Part shown: piece by piece, positions 1 to 5,927 of the stretch
How the letters are laid out: the number at the start of each line of letters is the position of its first letter
Numbering within the stretch: the stretch's first letter is position 1
Assembly (NCBI GenBank): GCA_903911165.1
Contig: CAIWCQ010000174.1
Coordinates: 1-6,150, forward strand
Direction: 5' to 3'
DNA from: an uncultured Actinomycetes bacterium
GTDB taxonomy: Bacteria; Actinomycetota; Actinomycetes; Mycobacteriales; Mycobacteriaceae
Length of the DNA: 6,150 bases
Made by a program: the position numbers and the translations under genes
Notes under the pieces: model-generated
Database searches by the model: none
What the model was told of the DNA's origin: nothing
Seen by the model: only the letters and a program-made list of their open reading frames with translations

Positions 1-247
1 CGACCGCCCTGAGGAAGTGGACCTTCGCATCGAGACCGACGGTCCGCGGACGGGTATGTGGAGTGTTGTCCAACCGCAGTGGGTCACCCGAGTACGGCGG
101 GCGTGTTAGACCGCTGACGCGCCGCGACATGTCCGCTAACGCACCGACGAGAGGCTGAGAAATAGCCGCACGCTGCAGAACGTCGATGAAATCCGCCGCG
201 AGGGCCTTCAGCTGTTCACAGCGGTGATGCGAAAGGATCCGTTTCAC
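1..247 (-). CDS. Unrecognised protein, partial, coupled to the XRE regulator (runs off the left edge)
   Basis: On the minus strand a GTG at 247-245 overlaps the TGA stop of the XRE regulator (246-244) in a GTGA arrangement. It opens a frame with no stop for all 82 codons up to the window edge. The first half reads as an amphipathic helical protein (VKRILSHHRCEQLKALAADF at residues 1-20, then more Leu/Ala-rich helix to about 50), followed by a Pro/Arg-richer stretch. No motif or family was recognised. The 4-base overlap suggests translational coupling to the regulator, so it may be a partner of the HTH protein; HTH-plus-partner pairs are common in toxin-antitoxin and phage-type modules, but nothing here shows such a function. 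A caution is that the opposite strand is also open in the same codon phase from 2 to 109 and reads like a protein tail, so the left 100 bases might belong to a plus-strand gene instead. Confidence 0.5.
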   Translation of the reverse strand, partial: MKRILSHHRCEQLKALAADFIDVLQRAAISQPLVGALADMSRRVSGLTRPPYSGDPLRLDNTPHTRPRTVGLDAKVHFLRAV

Positions 248-555
248 GGCCGACCCCCACCCTCGAGAGCCTCCCGCAGCTGGGACTTCTCCTCTTCGGT
301 GAAAGTGCTCCGAGCAACGATCCGCAGCGCCGTCTCGACGGAGTGAGATTCCGCGGCAAACAGGTCGTCGACATTGACGTCAAGCTCTTCGGCGATTCGC
401 ACAAGGGTGACCAACCGCGGCTCCCGCTCGCCGCTGACGTATCGACTCATGGCGGCCCGCGTCACCCCAATTCGCGCCGCGAGCTCCAGCTGAGTCATGT
501 TGCGTTCAGCGAGGAGCGCCGCCAGACGCTGCGAAAAGTTAGAGGCGTCGTTCAC
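244..555 (-). CDS. XRE-family helix-turn-helix transcriptional regulator
   Basis: A small DNA-binding protein of the Cro/C1 (XRE) type. The first two thirds are a classic HTH_3 fold: FSQRLAALLAERNMTQLELA, then ARIGVTRAAMSRYVSGERE with the recognition helix TRAAMSRY, then a closing part ending in LDVNVDDLF. A 35-residue Glu-rich tail ending in EGGGRP follows and could mediate dimerisation. The start is uncertain. A GTG at 555 gives 103 residues beginning MNDASNF and is preferred; an in-frame TTG at 564 adds three residues and directly abuts the 565-581 inverted repeat. Neither has a convincing Shine-Dalgarno sequence, so the message could have a very short leader. The gene is divergent from the antitoxin-fic operon and probably represses its own promoter, the fic promoter, or both; this is inference from layout. 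Confidence 0.88.
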   Translation of the reverse strand: MNDASNFSQRLAALLAERNMTQLELAARIGVTRAAMSRYVSGEREPRLVTLVRIAEELDVNVDDLFAAESHSVETALRIVARSTFTEEEKSQLREALEGGGRP

Positions 556-564
556 GCAGCCCAA

Positions 565-581
565 GTTACCATATCGGTAAC
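565..581. promoter_or_regulatory. Inverted repeat, candidate operator for the XRE regulator
   Basis: GTTACC-ATATC-GGTAAC is a perfect 6+6 inverted repeat with a 5-base spacer, directly in front of the regulator start in the divergent intergenic region. Size and symmetry suit a dimeric XRE-type repressor. It overlaps or adjoins -10-like hexamers on both strands (TAACAT at 578-583 plus, TATGTT at 584-579 minus), which would fit autorepression. Binding is inferred, not shown. Confidence 0.5.
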
Positions 582-594
582 ATACTTCGCAGGG

Positions 595-624
595 GCGACG
601 TCCTCCGATCGGAAACGGTAAAAT
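595..624 (+). promoter_or_regulatory. Candidate promoter of the antitoxin-fic operon
   Basis: TAAAAT at 619-624 is a good match to the vegetative -10 consensus. With an 18-base spacer, GCGACG at 595-600 shares the central GAC of TTGACA. The predicted transcription start is near 631, giving a leader of about 29 bases that contains the ribosome-binding site of the 61-residue gene (GGGGAGG at 646-652, seven bases before the ATG). Confidence 0.45.
604..613. repeat. 10-base perfect palindrome in the promoter spacer
   Basis: TCCGATCGGA is self-complementary and lies between the candidate -35 and -10 of the antitoxin-fic promoter, where a bound protein would block polymerase. It is unlike the GTTACC repeat, so if functional it would be a site for another protein such as the 61-residue gene product or toxin-antitoxin complex. 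A 10-base palindrome can also arise by chance. Confidence 0.3.
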
Positions 625-659
625 CCAGGAAGATCAATTGCTTACGGGGAGGTGCAGCG

Positions 660-845
660 ATGGAGCGAGCAAAGGCCGACGCCGTCGAAAAGGTTGCACC
701 ACTGAAGACAGCCCGAGTAGCCAAGATCGCCGCTCGCGCCGCCTCCACATCGACACGGCTTGAGAATCGCGCGGTACCGACCGGGCATGTCCGTACCAGA
801 GGCGTGAAAAAGCTGCTTGCCGAACGCCAAGCACGTAAGCGCTGA
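660..845 (+). CDS. Small Fic antitoxin (VbhA/YhfG-like inhibitory protein)
   Basis: A 61-residue, very basic protein (many Arg/Lys/Ala) that probably inhibits the Fic toxin encoded immediately after it. The key feature is S31-T-R-L-E35-N36, which fits the published Fic inhibition motif [S/T]xxxE[G/N]. In that family the Glu pairs with the second Arg of the Fic motif and blocks productive ATP binding. A stand-alone small antitoxin upstream of fic is the class I arrangement, as in VbhA-VbhT and YhfG-Fic; the stretch around the motif (TRLENRAVP) resembles the same part of E. coli YhfG as I recall it. The start is well fixed by GGGGAGG at 646-652, seven bases before the ATG. The TGA stop (843-845) shares its A with the fic ATG (TGATG), so translation is coupled. 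Family assignment rests on motif, size and context; the rest of the sequence is low in complexity. Confidence 0.72.
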   Translation: MERAKADAVEKVAPLKTARVAKIAARAASTSTRLENRAVPTGHVRTRGVKKLLAERQARKR

Positions 846-1467
846 TGCCACTGCAGCCCGGATATGGGGAAACTCCCCTTTCGGGCGACGAGCTTGACGC
901 GCTGCTCGCTCACGTGGTCGACACACTCGGACCGCCGGTCAGCAAAGCGGACATCTTCGACCTTGAATCGGCCATTTTGCAGGACGTGGCGGAGGGGTTG
1001 ATCACGGACGTCTTCAACGGCGACCTCACCCTTGATGAACTGCTGACCGATCAGTTCCTCCGCGATCTTCACCGCCAGCTCTACGGCGACATTTGGACTT
1101 GGGCCGGCCGCTGGCGTTCACCCGAGATCAACCTCGGCGTGGCGCCGGAGCAGATCGCTGTCGACCTGCGAACCACCATGGATAACATCCGGTACCGCTG
1201 GGGTAATACGAAGGACTGGACTGCCCGCGAACTTGGCATTGCCGCTCACGCGGAAGGTGTCCGCGTTCATCCGTTCACAGACGGGAACGGACGGGCGACC
1301 CGACTGCACGCCGACCTGTGTTCATCGCCGCCCAGGATTCCCCCACCCATCAGTACGACTGGGACGTAGACAGGCGGCGCTACATCAAATTGCTCCGAGA
1401 CTTCGACCGGGGTCGCGATGTCACCGATTTAGCGGCGTTCATCGGAATTCGGCCTCTTGAGGACTGA
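845..1467 (+). pseudogene. fic: Fic-domain AMPylase toxin gene, frameshifted after the catalytic motif
   Basis: Fic proteins transfer AMP (or another nucleotide moiety) from a nucleotide onto target proteins. The intact frame from 845 encodes MPLQPGYGETPLSGDELDAL, the typical helix pair, an IWTWAGRWR segment (83-91), the target-clamping flap EINLGV (94-99) and the complete active site HPFTDGNGRATR at residues 142-153 (H142, D146, N148, R150, R153). No inhibitory SxxxE[G/N] motif lies in its own N-terminus, which supports class I. After residue 158 (CTG, 1316-1318) the frame turns into 16 unrelated residues and stops at 1367-1369. The missing Fic C-terminus is found in another frame from 1318 (VFIAAQDSPTHQYDWDVDRR, then RYIKLLRDFDRGRDVTDLAA) to TGA at 1465-1467. 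One lost G (GACCTGTG for GACCTGGTG) explains this exactly; the repaired protein would have 207 residues. No slippery heptamer is visible, so inactivation or a sequencing error is likelier than programmed frameshifting. Confidence 0.87.
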
Positions 1468-1581
1468 CTGCTGCGATCCCAACGAACCGTTATCGGGCCC
1501 GCGGTCCGGACAAATCGCTCTTGTTCCCGCGATCGCCGGTCGAGACCGAGTGCATCGGCTCTACAAGAGCCTTCCGTGGAC

Positions 1582-1603
1582 ATAAACGATGAATAAACGA
1601 TGA
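1582..1603. repeat. 11-base perfect tandem duplication
   Basis: ATAAACGATGA occurs twice in immediate succession (1582-1592 and 1593-1603) in the gene-free stretch between fic and the tRNA. The unit is AT-rich for this DNA. It may be a replication-slippage product or paired protein-binding sites; nothing points to a function. The remainder of 1468-1659 shows no gene. Confidence 0.75.
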
Positions 1604-1607
1604 CCCC

Positions 1608-1627
1608 GGGGCGCTAAGAGGCGTCCC
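1608..1627 (+). terminator. Hairpin, possible terminator of the antitoxin-fic transcript
   Basis: GGGGCGC (1608-1614) pairs with GCGTCCC (1621-1627) around a 6-base loop TAAGAG, a 7-bp G/C-rich stem with one G-U pair that forms best in plus-strand RNA. No U-tract follows, which is common for actinobacterial terminators but weakens the call. It sits between convergent units (fic on plus, tRNA on minus), a sensible place for a terminator. Confidence 0.35.
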
Positions 1628-1659
1628 ACCGGGAAGAAACCGGATCTACCAGGAACTAG

Positions 1660-1733
1660 TAGGGCGGGTCGGGCTCGAACCGACGACCAACGGATTATGA
1701 GTCCGCGGCTCTAACCAACTGAGCTACCGCCCC
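1660..1733 (-). tRNA. tRNA with CAU anticodon (elongator tRNA-Met or tRNA-Ile2)
   Basis: All four arms pair. The acceptor is GGGGCGG with CCGCCCU (first pair G-U) and discriminator A. The D arm is GCUC/GAGC, the anticodon arm GCGGA-CUCAUAA-UCCGU, the variable loop five bases, and the T arm GUCGG-UUCGAGC-CCGAC. The length is 74 bases without CCA, which is not encoded. It is not the initiator, which has a 1:72 mismatch and G-C pairs stacked at the anticodon. Elongator Met and lysidine-modified Ile2 share this anticodon and cannot be separated reliably by eye. A TAGGCT hexamer on the minus strand (1760-1755) could be its -10. The 3' end faces the Fic module. Confidence 0.95.
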
Positions 1734-1788
1734 GTGCACCACTGGCGCGATACGAGCCTAGCGTCCGACCCACGTAGGAGCCGCGACC

Positions 1789-2139
1789 TCAGTTCGTGAC
1801 GACGCAGAACTCATTTCCCTCGGGGTCAAGCAGGACGATGAAATCCCCGATCGGATCTTCCCGCCGATCGGTCACCTGTGTCGCCCCCAGTTCGACACAC
1901 TGATCGGCACCCTGCTCGAGATCGGCCACGAGTACATCCAGGTGAACCCGGTTCTTACCCATCTTCACTTCGGGCACCTGCTGGAACGAGACCGTCGTCG
2001 AGCCGTCGGGCATGATCACCGCGACCCACTCACCCGATTCGCGCACCGGAGTTCCGCCGAGCACCGCCGCCCAGAACTGGGCGAGTGAGTCACAGTCGTG
2101 GCAGTCGATCACCACTTCAGAGAGCTTGCCGATCGCCAT
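1789..2139 (-). CDS. VOC-superfamily (glyoxalase-like) protein
   Basis: A 116-residue single-domain protein of the vicinal oxygen chelate fold. Hallmarks are the opening beta strand and helix (VVIDCHDCDSLAQFWAAVLG, residues 9-28), the second-module start NRVHLDVLVADLEQGADQCV (63-82) and the closing strand DPEGNEFCVV (105-114). H66 and E110 sit where VOC enzymes place metal ligands. The length is typical of the small Glyoxalase_6-like proteins common in actinobacteria, whose substrates are mostly unknown; family members include glyoxalases, ring-cleavage dioxygenases and antibiotic-binding resistance proteins. Its ATG shares one base with the stop of the gene before it (TGATG) and has no Shine-Dalgarno, so it is probably translated by reinitiation as the last gene of the tldD operon. 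The specific substrate cannot be named. Confidence 0.88.
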   Translation of the reverse strand: MAIGKLSEVVIDCHDCDSLAQFWAAVLGGTPVRESGEWVAVIMPDGSTTVSFQQVPEVKMGKNRVHLDVLVADLEQGADQCVELGATQVTDRREDPIGDFIVLLDPEGNEFCVVTN

Positions 2140-2984
2140 CAGGAGTAGACCGGTTGCCCGTCGGCATCGATCGTGTACAGCGATGTGCCCTGCTCCACCC
2201 GCGGAGCATCGGCTCGCAGTGCCACCGCAATCTTGTTGCTGGCGTTGCGCATCACATCCAGCGTCAATTCGCGGGCCTGGGCCGGCGGGAAGTGTTGCAG
2301 CACATCGGCGGCGACGGCGGGATCGATGCGCGACGGCGACCAGATCAGCGCGTCGGCGTAGCGCAGCGCCGCCTTGTGGCCGTCGGTGAGCGAACGCGAA
2401 TCCTCGTAGCGCTCGATATCGTCGTACAGGCTTTCCGACCCGCCCGAATCCAGTGCGGCGCTGTCACGCAGCGACTTACACAACCGGCAGTTGTGCGCGA
2501 CCGCCCCGCGCAGTCGGACCACTTCGGTAGTGACCGGGTCCAGCGACCGCAGGCGCGCGACTCCGGGCAGCAGATGGTTGAACACGACATCCGAGGCGTC
2601 GATGCCAGCATCCCATTTCGGCTCAGAAGGTATCCAGTCCACCGGTAGGCCCAGCGCCGTCAACCCCACGGCGACCCGTGGCAGGAAGTCTGCGATGTAC
2701 ATCTGCATGACCGCACCGAAAGCTCCACGACCGAGCGCCCCGGTCAGTGCCGCGCGCTGGGAGTCGGTGATCTCCGACACATCGGTGCTGAACTGCTCGG
2801 CGAAGTCGGCGACGACGGTCTCGACATCCGAGTGCGGTTGGGCCGCAGCGAGTTCGGATACCAACGCGGGCAACGACACAGCCCCCGCACACTTCGCGCG
2901 GATCAGTCCGATCAGTCGCTGCTGTCCCACCGGGGACTGCACGGTGAGTCGGCTCAGCCAGGTGTCGATTTCGTCTGCGGCCAC
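2139..2984 (-). CDS. Carboxymuconolactone decarboxylase/AhpD-like CxxC protein
   Basis: A 281-residue protein. The all-helical N-terminal half (1-125) has no recognised motif. The C-terminal half carries an AhpD/CMD-like core: a redox pair C166-R-L-C169 within RGAVAHNCRLCKSLRD, the following helix DGHKAALRYADALI (201-214), and NASNKIAVALR (247-257) near the end. AhpD-type proteins use CxxCxxxH for peroxidase-linked disulfide exchange; here the position of the relay His is R173, so activity may differ. From memory it corresponds to M. tuberculosis Rv2313c (about 284 residues), which also follows the TldD/TldE pair. The start is a GTG at 2984, six bases after the tldE stop, with only a weak AGGCG upstream, which suggests coupled translation. 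Function in the operon is unknown; a cytosolic thiol-disulfide role is possible. Confidence 0.75.
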   Translation of the reverse strand: MAADEIDTWLSRLTVQSPVGQQRLIGLIRAKCAGAVSLPALVSELAAAQPHSDVETVVADFAEQFSTDVSEITDSQRAALTGALGRGAFGAVMQMYIADFLPRVAVGLTALGLPVDWIPSEPKWDAGIDASDVVFNHLLPGVARLRSLDPVTTEVVRLRGAVAHNCRLCKSLRDSAALDSGGSESLYDDIERYEDSRSLTDGHKAALRYADALIWSPSRIDPAVAADVLQHFPPAQARELTLDVMRNASNKIAVALRADAPRVEQGTSLYTIDADGQPVYS

Positions 2985-2990
2985 AGTTGA

Positions 2991-4364
2991 TTATTGCGCC
3001 TGGCTGACCGAGGACATGTGGAAGTCGGGAATCCGCAGGGTCGGCATCACCGCGCGAGTGGCCCAGTCGCTCCACTCCCGCGGCAGCGTCTTTTCGGGAA
3101 TACCCGCTTCCGTGGCCCGGCGCAGCAGATCCAGCGGGCTCTCGTTGAACCGGAAGTTGTTGACCGCTGCGGTGACCTTGCCGTCCTCGATCAGGTAGAC
3201 GCCGTCCCGCGTGAGTCCGGTCAGCAGCAGTGTGGTGGGGTCGACGGTCCTGATGTACCACAGGGTTGTCAGCAACAAACCTCGCTCGGTGGCGGCGATC
3301 ATCTGGTCGAGATCCGAGGTGCCTCCGGTCATCAGAAGGTTGTCAGCGGGCACCGCGGGAGCGGTACCGAACTCGGCAGCCGCGGCTCGCGGGTAGACCA
3401 ACGAGGCAATGGCGCCGTCGCGGATCCAGTCCACTCGGTCGATGCCCAATCCGTTGTCGAACACCGAGAGTCGCTCCGAACCAGCGGCGGTGTGGACGAA
3501 CGGCGCACACTCGAGTCCGGGCGCAGAAGGATCGGAGTACATCGTCAACGCCAGATCGGTGAGCTTCTCCCCGACCCGGGTTCCCCCTCCCGGCGCCGAC
3601 AGCGCGGTGCGGCCCTCCTGCGCACCGCGTCCATCCATTGACCAGCCGAGATAGATCATCATGTCCGCCACCGTCGAGGGCGGCATCAGGGTTTCGTAGC
3701 GACCGGCCGGCAACTCGATGGTGCGCTCGGCCCACCCCAACCGGACTGACAGGTCTTCGAGCATCGAGTCCACCGGCACATCGATGAACCACGGAGTGCT
3801 CACCCCGGCCCAGGCACTGGCCGTTCCACGCTTGGCGTTGATCTCCACCGAACCGGTCGGCTGGGTGAAGCGACGACGAAGCCCGGTGGAGGTGCCCACC
3901 AAGGTCGTCTCCACCACATGGTGGGCGTAGCCGTAGAGCCGGTCGGCGCCAGCGAATCCCGCCGATAGGGCGCGGGCGACCTCGGCGAACGCCCCCGCGC
4001 CGGTTGTCGGTACCGGGTCGCCCCAGTCAGCCGGCTCGCCGGATCCGGTGAGTAGTGGCGCGTTGTCACGAGCTCCCGGTGCCGCGTGGGCCGCATCGGT
4101 GGCGGCAAGGACCAGTGCCGCAATAGCGTCCGGATCGACAGCGCTTGAGCCACGCGTACCAACCCGCGCGGTATCACCCTGGCGCACAATAGAGATAACG
4201 GCAGTCGTGCGACTCGTAGAGACGCCGTTGGTGGTCATCGAGTTGCCCGCCCAACGCAGCGACGCCTCCGCGCGATCGGAGACGATCACGATCGTCTCGT
4301 CGGATCGCCCGGAGGCCGCGGCAGCCTGCAACCCTAATTCGACGACCTGCTGTGCCGGGATCAT
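2991..4364 (-). CDS. tldE: TldE/PmbA family, non-catalytic partner subunit of the TldD/TldE peptidase
   Basis: A 457-residue protein starting MIPAQQVVELGL. It lacks the HExxxH zinc motif, as expected of the TldE (PmbA) subunit. The order of segments fits the family: N-terminal alpha/beta domain with DETIVIVSDRAEASLRWAGN, a middle part ALSAPGGGTRVGEKLTDLAL, FDNGLGIDRVDWIRDG, and the C-terminal barrel with TGGTSDLDQMIAATERGLLL and NFRFNESP (about 403-410). In E. coli TldD and TldE form a heterodimeric protease with the active site in TldD that cleaves unstructured or modified peptides such as the microcin B17 precursor and the antitoxin CcdA. The frame is open 44 codons further upstream, but the ATG at 4364 is chosen: it overlaps the tldD stop in ATGA, the sequence before it reads as tldD shadow, and 457 residues is the length I recall for M. 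tuberculosis Rv2314c. No Shine-Dalgarno; coupled to tldD. Confidence 0.93.
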   Translation of the reverse strand: MIPAQQVVELGLQAAAASGRSDETIVIVSDRAEASLRWAGNSMTTNGVSTSRTTAVISIVRQGDTARVGTRGSSAVDPDAIAALVLAATDAAHAAPGARDNAPLLTGSGEPADWGDPVPTTGAGAFAEVARALSAGFAGADRLYGYAHHVVETTLVGTSTGLRRRFTQPTGSVEINAKRGTASAWAGVSTPWFIDVPVDSMLEDLSVRLGWAERTIELPAGRYETLMPPSTVADMMIYLGWSMDGRGAQEGRTALSAPGGGTRVGEKLTDLALTMYSDPSAPGLECAPFVHTAAGSERLSVFDNGLGIDRVDWIRDGAIASLVYPRAAAAEFGTAPAVPADNLLMTGGTSDLDQMIAATERGLLLTTLWYIRTVDPTTLLLTGLTRDGVYLIEDGKVTAAVNNFRFNESPLDLLRRATEAGIPEKTLPREWSDWATRAVMPTLRIPDFHMSSVSQAQ

Positions 4365-5881
4365 CCGCGGCCCGACTCGGTGCGGGTATTGAGCACGTTC
4401 ACGCCCCGGAACAACGCCGACGGACATCCGTGGCTGACCGCAGCTACCTGACCCGGTTGAGCCTTCCCGCAGTTGAATGCCCCGCCGAGCCGCCACGTCG
4501 AAGGCCCGCCGACAGCTTCCATGGAGTTCCAGAAGTCGGTGGTGGTGGCCTGGTACGCGACGTCGCGCACCTGCCCGTCCAGGCGGCCGTCGCGAATCCG
4601 GAAGAACCGCTGACCGGTGAATTGAAAGTTGTAGCGCTGCATGTCAATCGACCAACTCTTGTCGCCAACGATGTAGAGGCCGTCGCTCACCCGGCCGATC
4701 AAGTCCGCCGTGCTCAGATCGTCGGTTCCGGGTTGCAGCGACACATTGGGCATCCGTTGGATCGGCACGTGGTGCGCGGAGTCTGCGTAGGAACACCCGT
4801 TGGAGCGCGCTTGCCCGAGTCGCTTAGCGAACACCCGATCTAACTGGTAGCCGACGAAGATCCCCCTCCGCACCAGATCCCACTGCTGGGCCGCCACCCC
4901 CTCGGCGTCGTAACCGATTGTGGCAAGGCCGTTTTCGACGGTGCGGTCGGCGGTGACGTTCATCACCGGCGAGCCGTAGCGCAGGGTATTCAACTTATCC
5001 GGGGTGGCGAAGGAGGTCCCCGCGTAGGCGGCTTCGTAACCAATCGCCCGGTCGTACTCGGTGGCGTGTCCGATGGACTCGTGGATCGTCAGCCAGAGAT
5101 TGGTCGGGTCGATCACGAGATCCGTCGGTCCAGCGACGACGCTGGGTGCCTTGGTTTTCTCGGCCAACAGAACGGGAAGTTCGGCGAGTTCGCCCGACCA
5201 GTCCCATACCTCGTCGCCGGCCAGTGCCTCCCAGCCGCGGCCGGTGGGCGGAGCCAGCGTGCGCATCGACTCGAAACTGCCCGACGCCGGGTCCACGGCC
5301 ACCGCCTCCAGCGCCGGCATGGTGCGCACCCGCTGCTGCGTGACCGAAGATCCGAAGGTGTCGGCGTAGAAGGTCTGCTCCTTAACGCTCATGACCATCG
5401 CCGACACGTGGTCCACCCCGTCGGATGCCAGTAGGCGGCCGGAATACTCGCCCAGCAGAGCAACCTTCTCATCGGTGGGGATGGCGAACGGGTCGATGCG
5501 GTAGTCAGAAACCCAGGTGGCATCGGGGTAGACCGGTTCGTCGGCCAGTTCGATCCGCTCGGCGTTGAGCGCGGCCAGTGTCACCGCCACGCCCACCGCG
5601 TGGCGGGCGGACTCCGCGGCGATATCCGGGCGCAGTCCAGCGTGGGAGGCGAAACCCCAGGTGCCGTCTACGATCACCCGCACCGCCAGACCCACCTCGC
5701 GGTCCAGCACCGCCGACTCCAACTCGCCATCGCGAAGCTGCACGATCTCGGTGGTGATGGCGTGAACCCGCAGGTCAGCGTAGCTCGCTCCGCCGGCGGC
5801 GGCCGCCGAGAGCGCGGCGTCGGCCAGGTGCGAAAGCGGCAGCGCAAGAAAGTCCTCGTCGATGCCGTGGCGCGGGCTCAC
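4361..5881 (-). CDS. tldD: TldD zinc metallopeptidase subunit
   Basis: A 506-residue catalytic subunit of the TldD/TldE peptidase, cytosolic (no signal peptide or membrane segment). The N-terminal domain (about 15-200) includes YADLRVHAITTEIVQLRDGE. The zinc site is H267-E-S-I-G-H272 within LWLTIHESIGHATEYDRAIG, continued by YEAAYAGTSFATPDK. A conserved Cys near the C-terminus, C471 in FNCGKAQPGQ, fits the third zinc ligand known from E. coli TldD. Further C-terminal family segments are YIVGDKSWSID (403-413) and SHGCPSALFRGV (483-494). The length equals the family norm. The start is GTG at 5881 (MSPRHGIDED); a strong purine run GGTGGAGG lies only one base before it, unusually close, and no alternative in-frame start is nearby. 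It is the first gene of a four-gene operon. Natural substrates in actinobacteria are not established. Confidence 0.94.
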   Translation of the reverse strand: MSPRHGIDEDFLALPLSHLADAALSAAAAGGASYADLRVHAITTEIVQLRDGELESAVLDREVGLAVRVIVDGTWGFASHAGLRPDIAAESARHAVGVAVTLAALNAERIELADEPVYPDATWVSDYRIDPFAIPTDEKVALLGEYSGRLLASDGVDHVSAMVMSVKEQTFYADTFGSSVTQQRVRTMPALEAVAVDPASGSFESMRTLAPPTGRGWEALAGDEVWDWSGELAELPVLLAEKTKAPSVVAGPTDLVIDPTNLWLTIHESIGHATEYDRAIGYEAAYAGTSFATPDKLNTLRYGSPVMNVTADRTVENGLATIGYDAEGVAAQQWDLVRRGIFVGYQLDRVFAKRLGQARSNGCSYADSAHHVPIQRMPNVSLQPGTDDLSTADLIGRVSDGLYIVGDKSWSIDMQRYNFQFTGQRFFRIRDGRLDGQVRDVAYQATTTDFWNSMEAVGGPSTWRLGGAFNCGKAQPGQVAAVSHGCPSALFRGVNVLNTRTESGRG

Positions 5882-5927
5882 GCCTCCACCGTAATGGGGC
5901 GGGCCCCCGGTCAGTCAGTGGCGCGGT

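Noticed and set aside
566..1072. 168-codon minus-strand open frame across the antitoxin and the start of fic
   Set aside because: It is antisense to two genes with recognisable motifs, a Shine-Dalgarno and overlapping start/stop, and its translation shows no family features.
1316..1320. Programmed -1 frameshifting in fic
   Set aside because: No slippery heptamer precedes the shift and no obvious stimulatory hairpin was seen; a lost G explains the data more simply.
1233..1460. 75-codon plus frame overlapping the 3' part of fic
   Set aside because: It is a third frame, different from both the upstream Fic frame and the frame containing the Fic C-terminus, and its translation is Arg/His-rich without family features.
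2012..3641. Long plus-strand open frames (about 125-235 codons) opposite the VOC, CxxC and tldE genes
   Set aside because: Arg/Ser/Pro-rich antisense readings typical of GC-rich DNA; the minus-strand genes are clearly coding by motif and operon structure.
4365..4496. 44-codon upstream extension of tldE
   Set aside because: It lies inside tldD, reads as an unrelated Gly/Arg-rich shadow, and the ATG at 4364 gives the ATGA overlap and family length.
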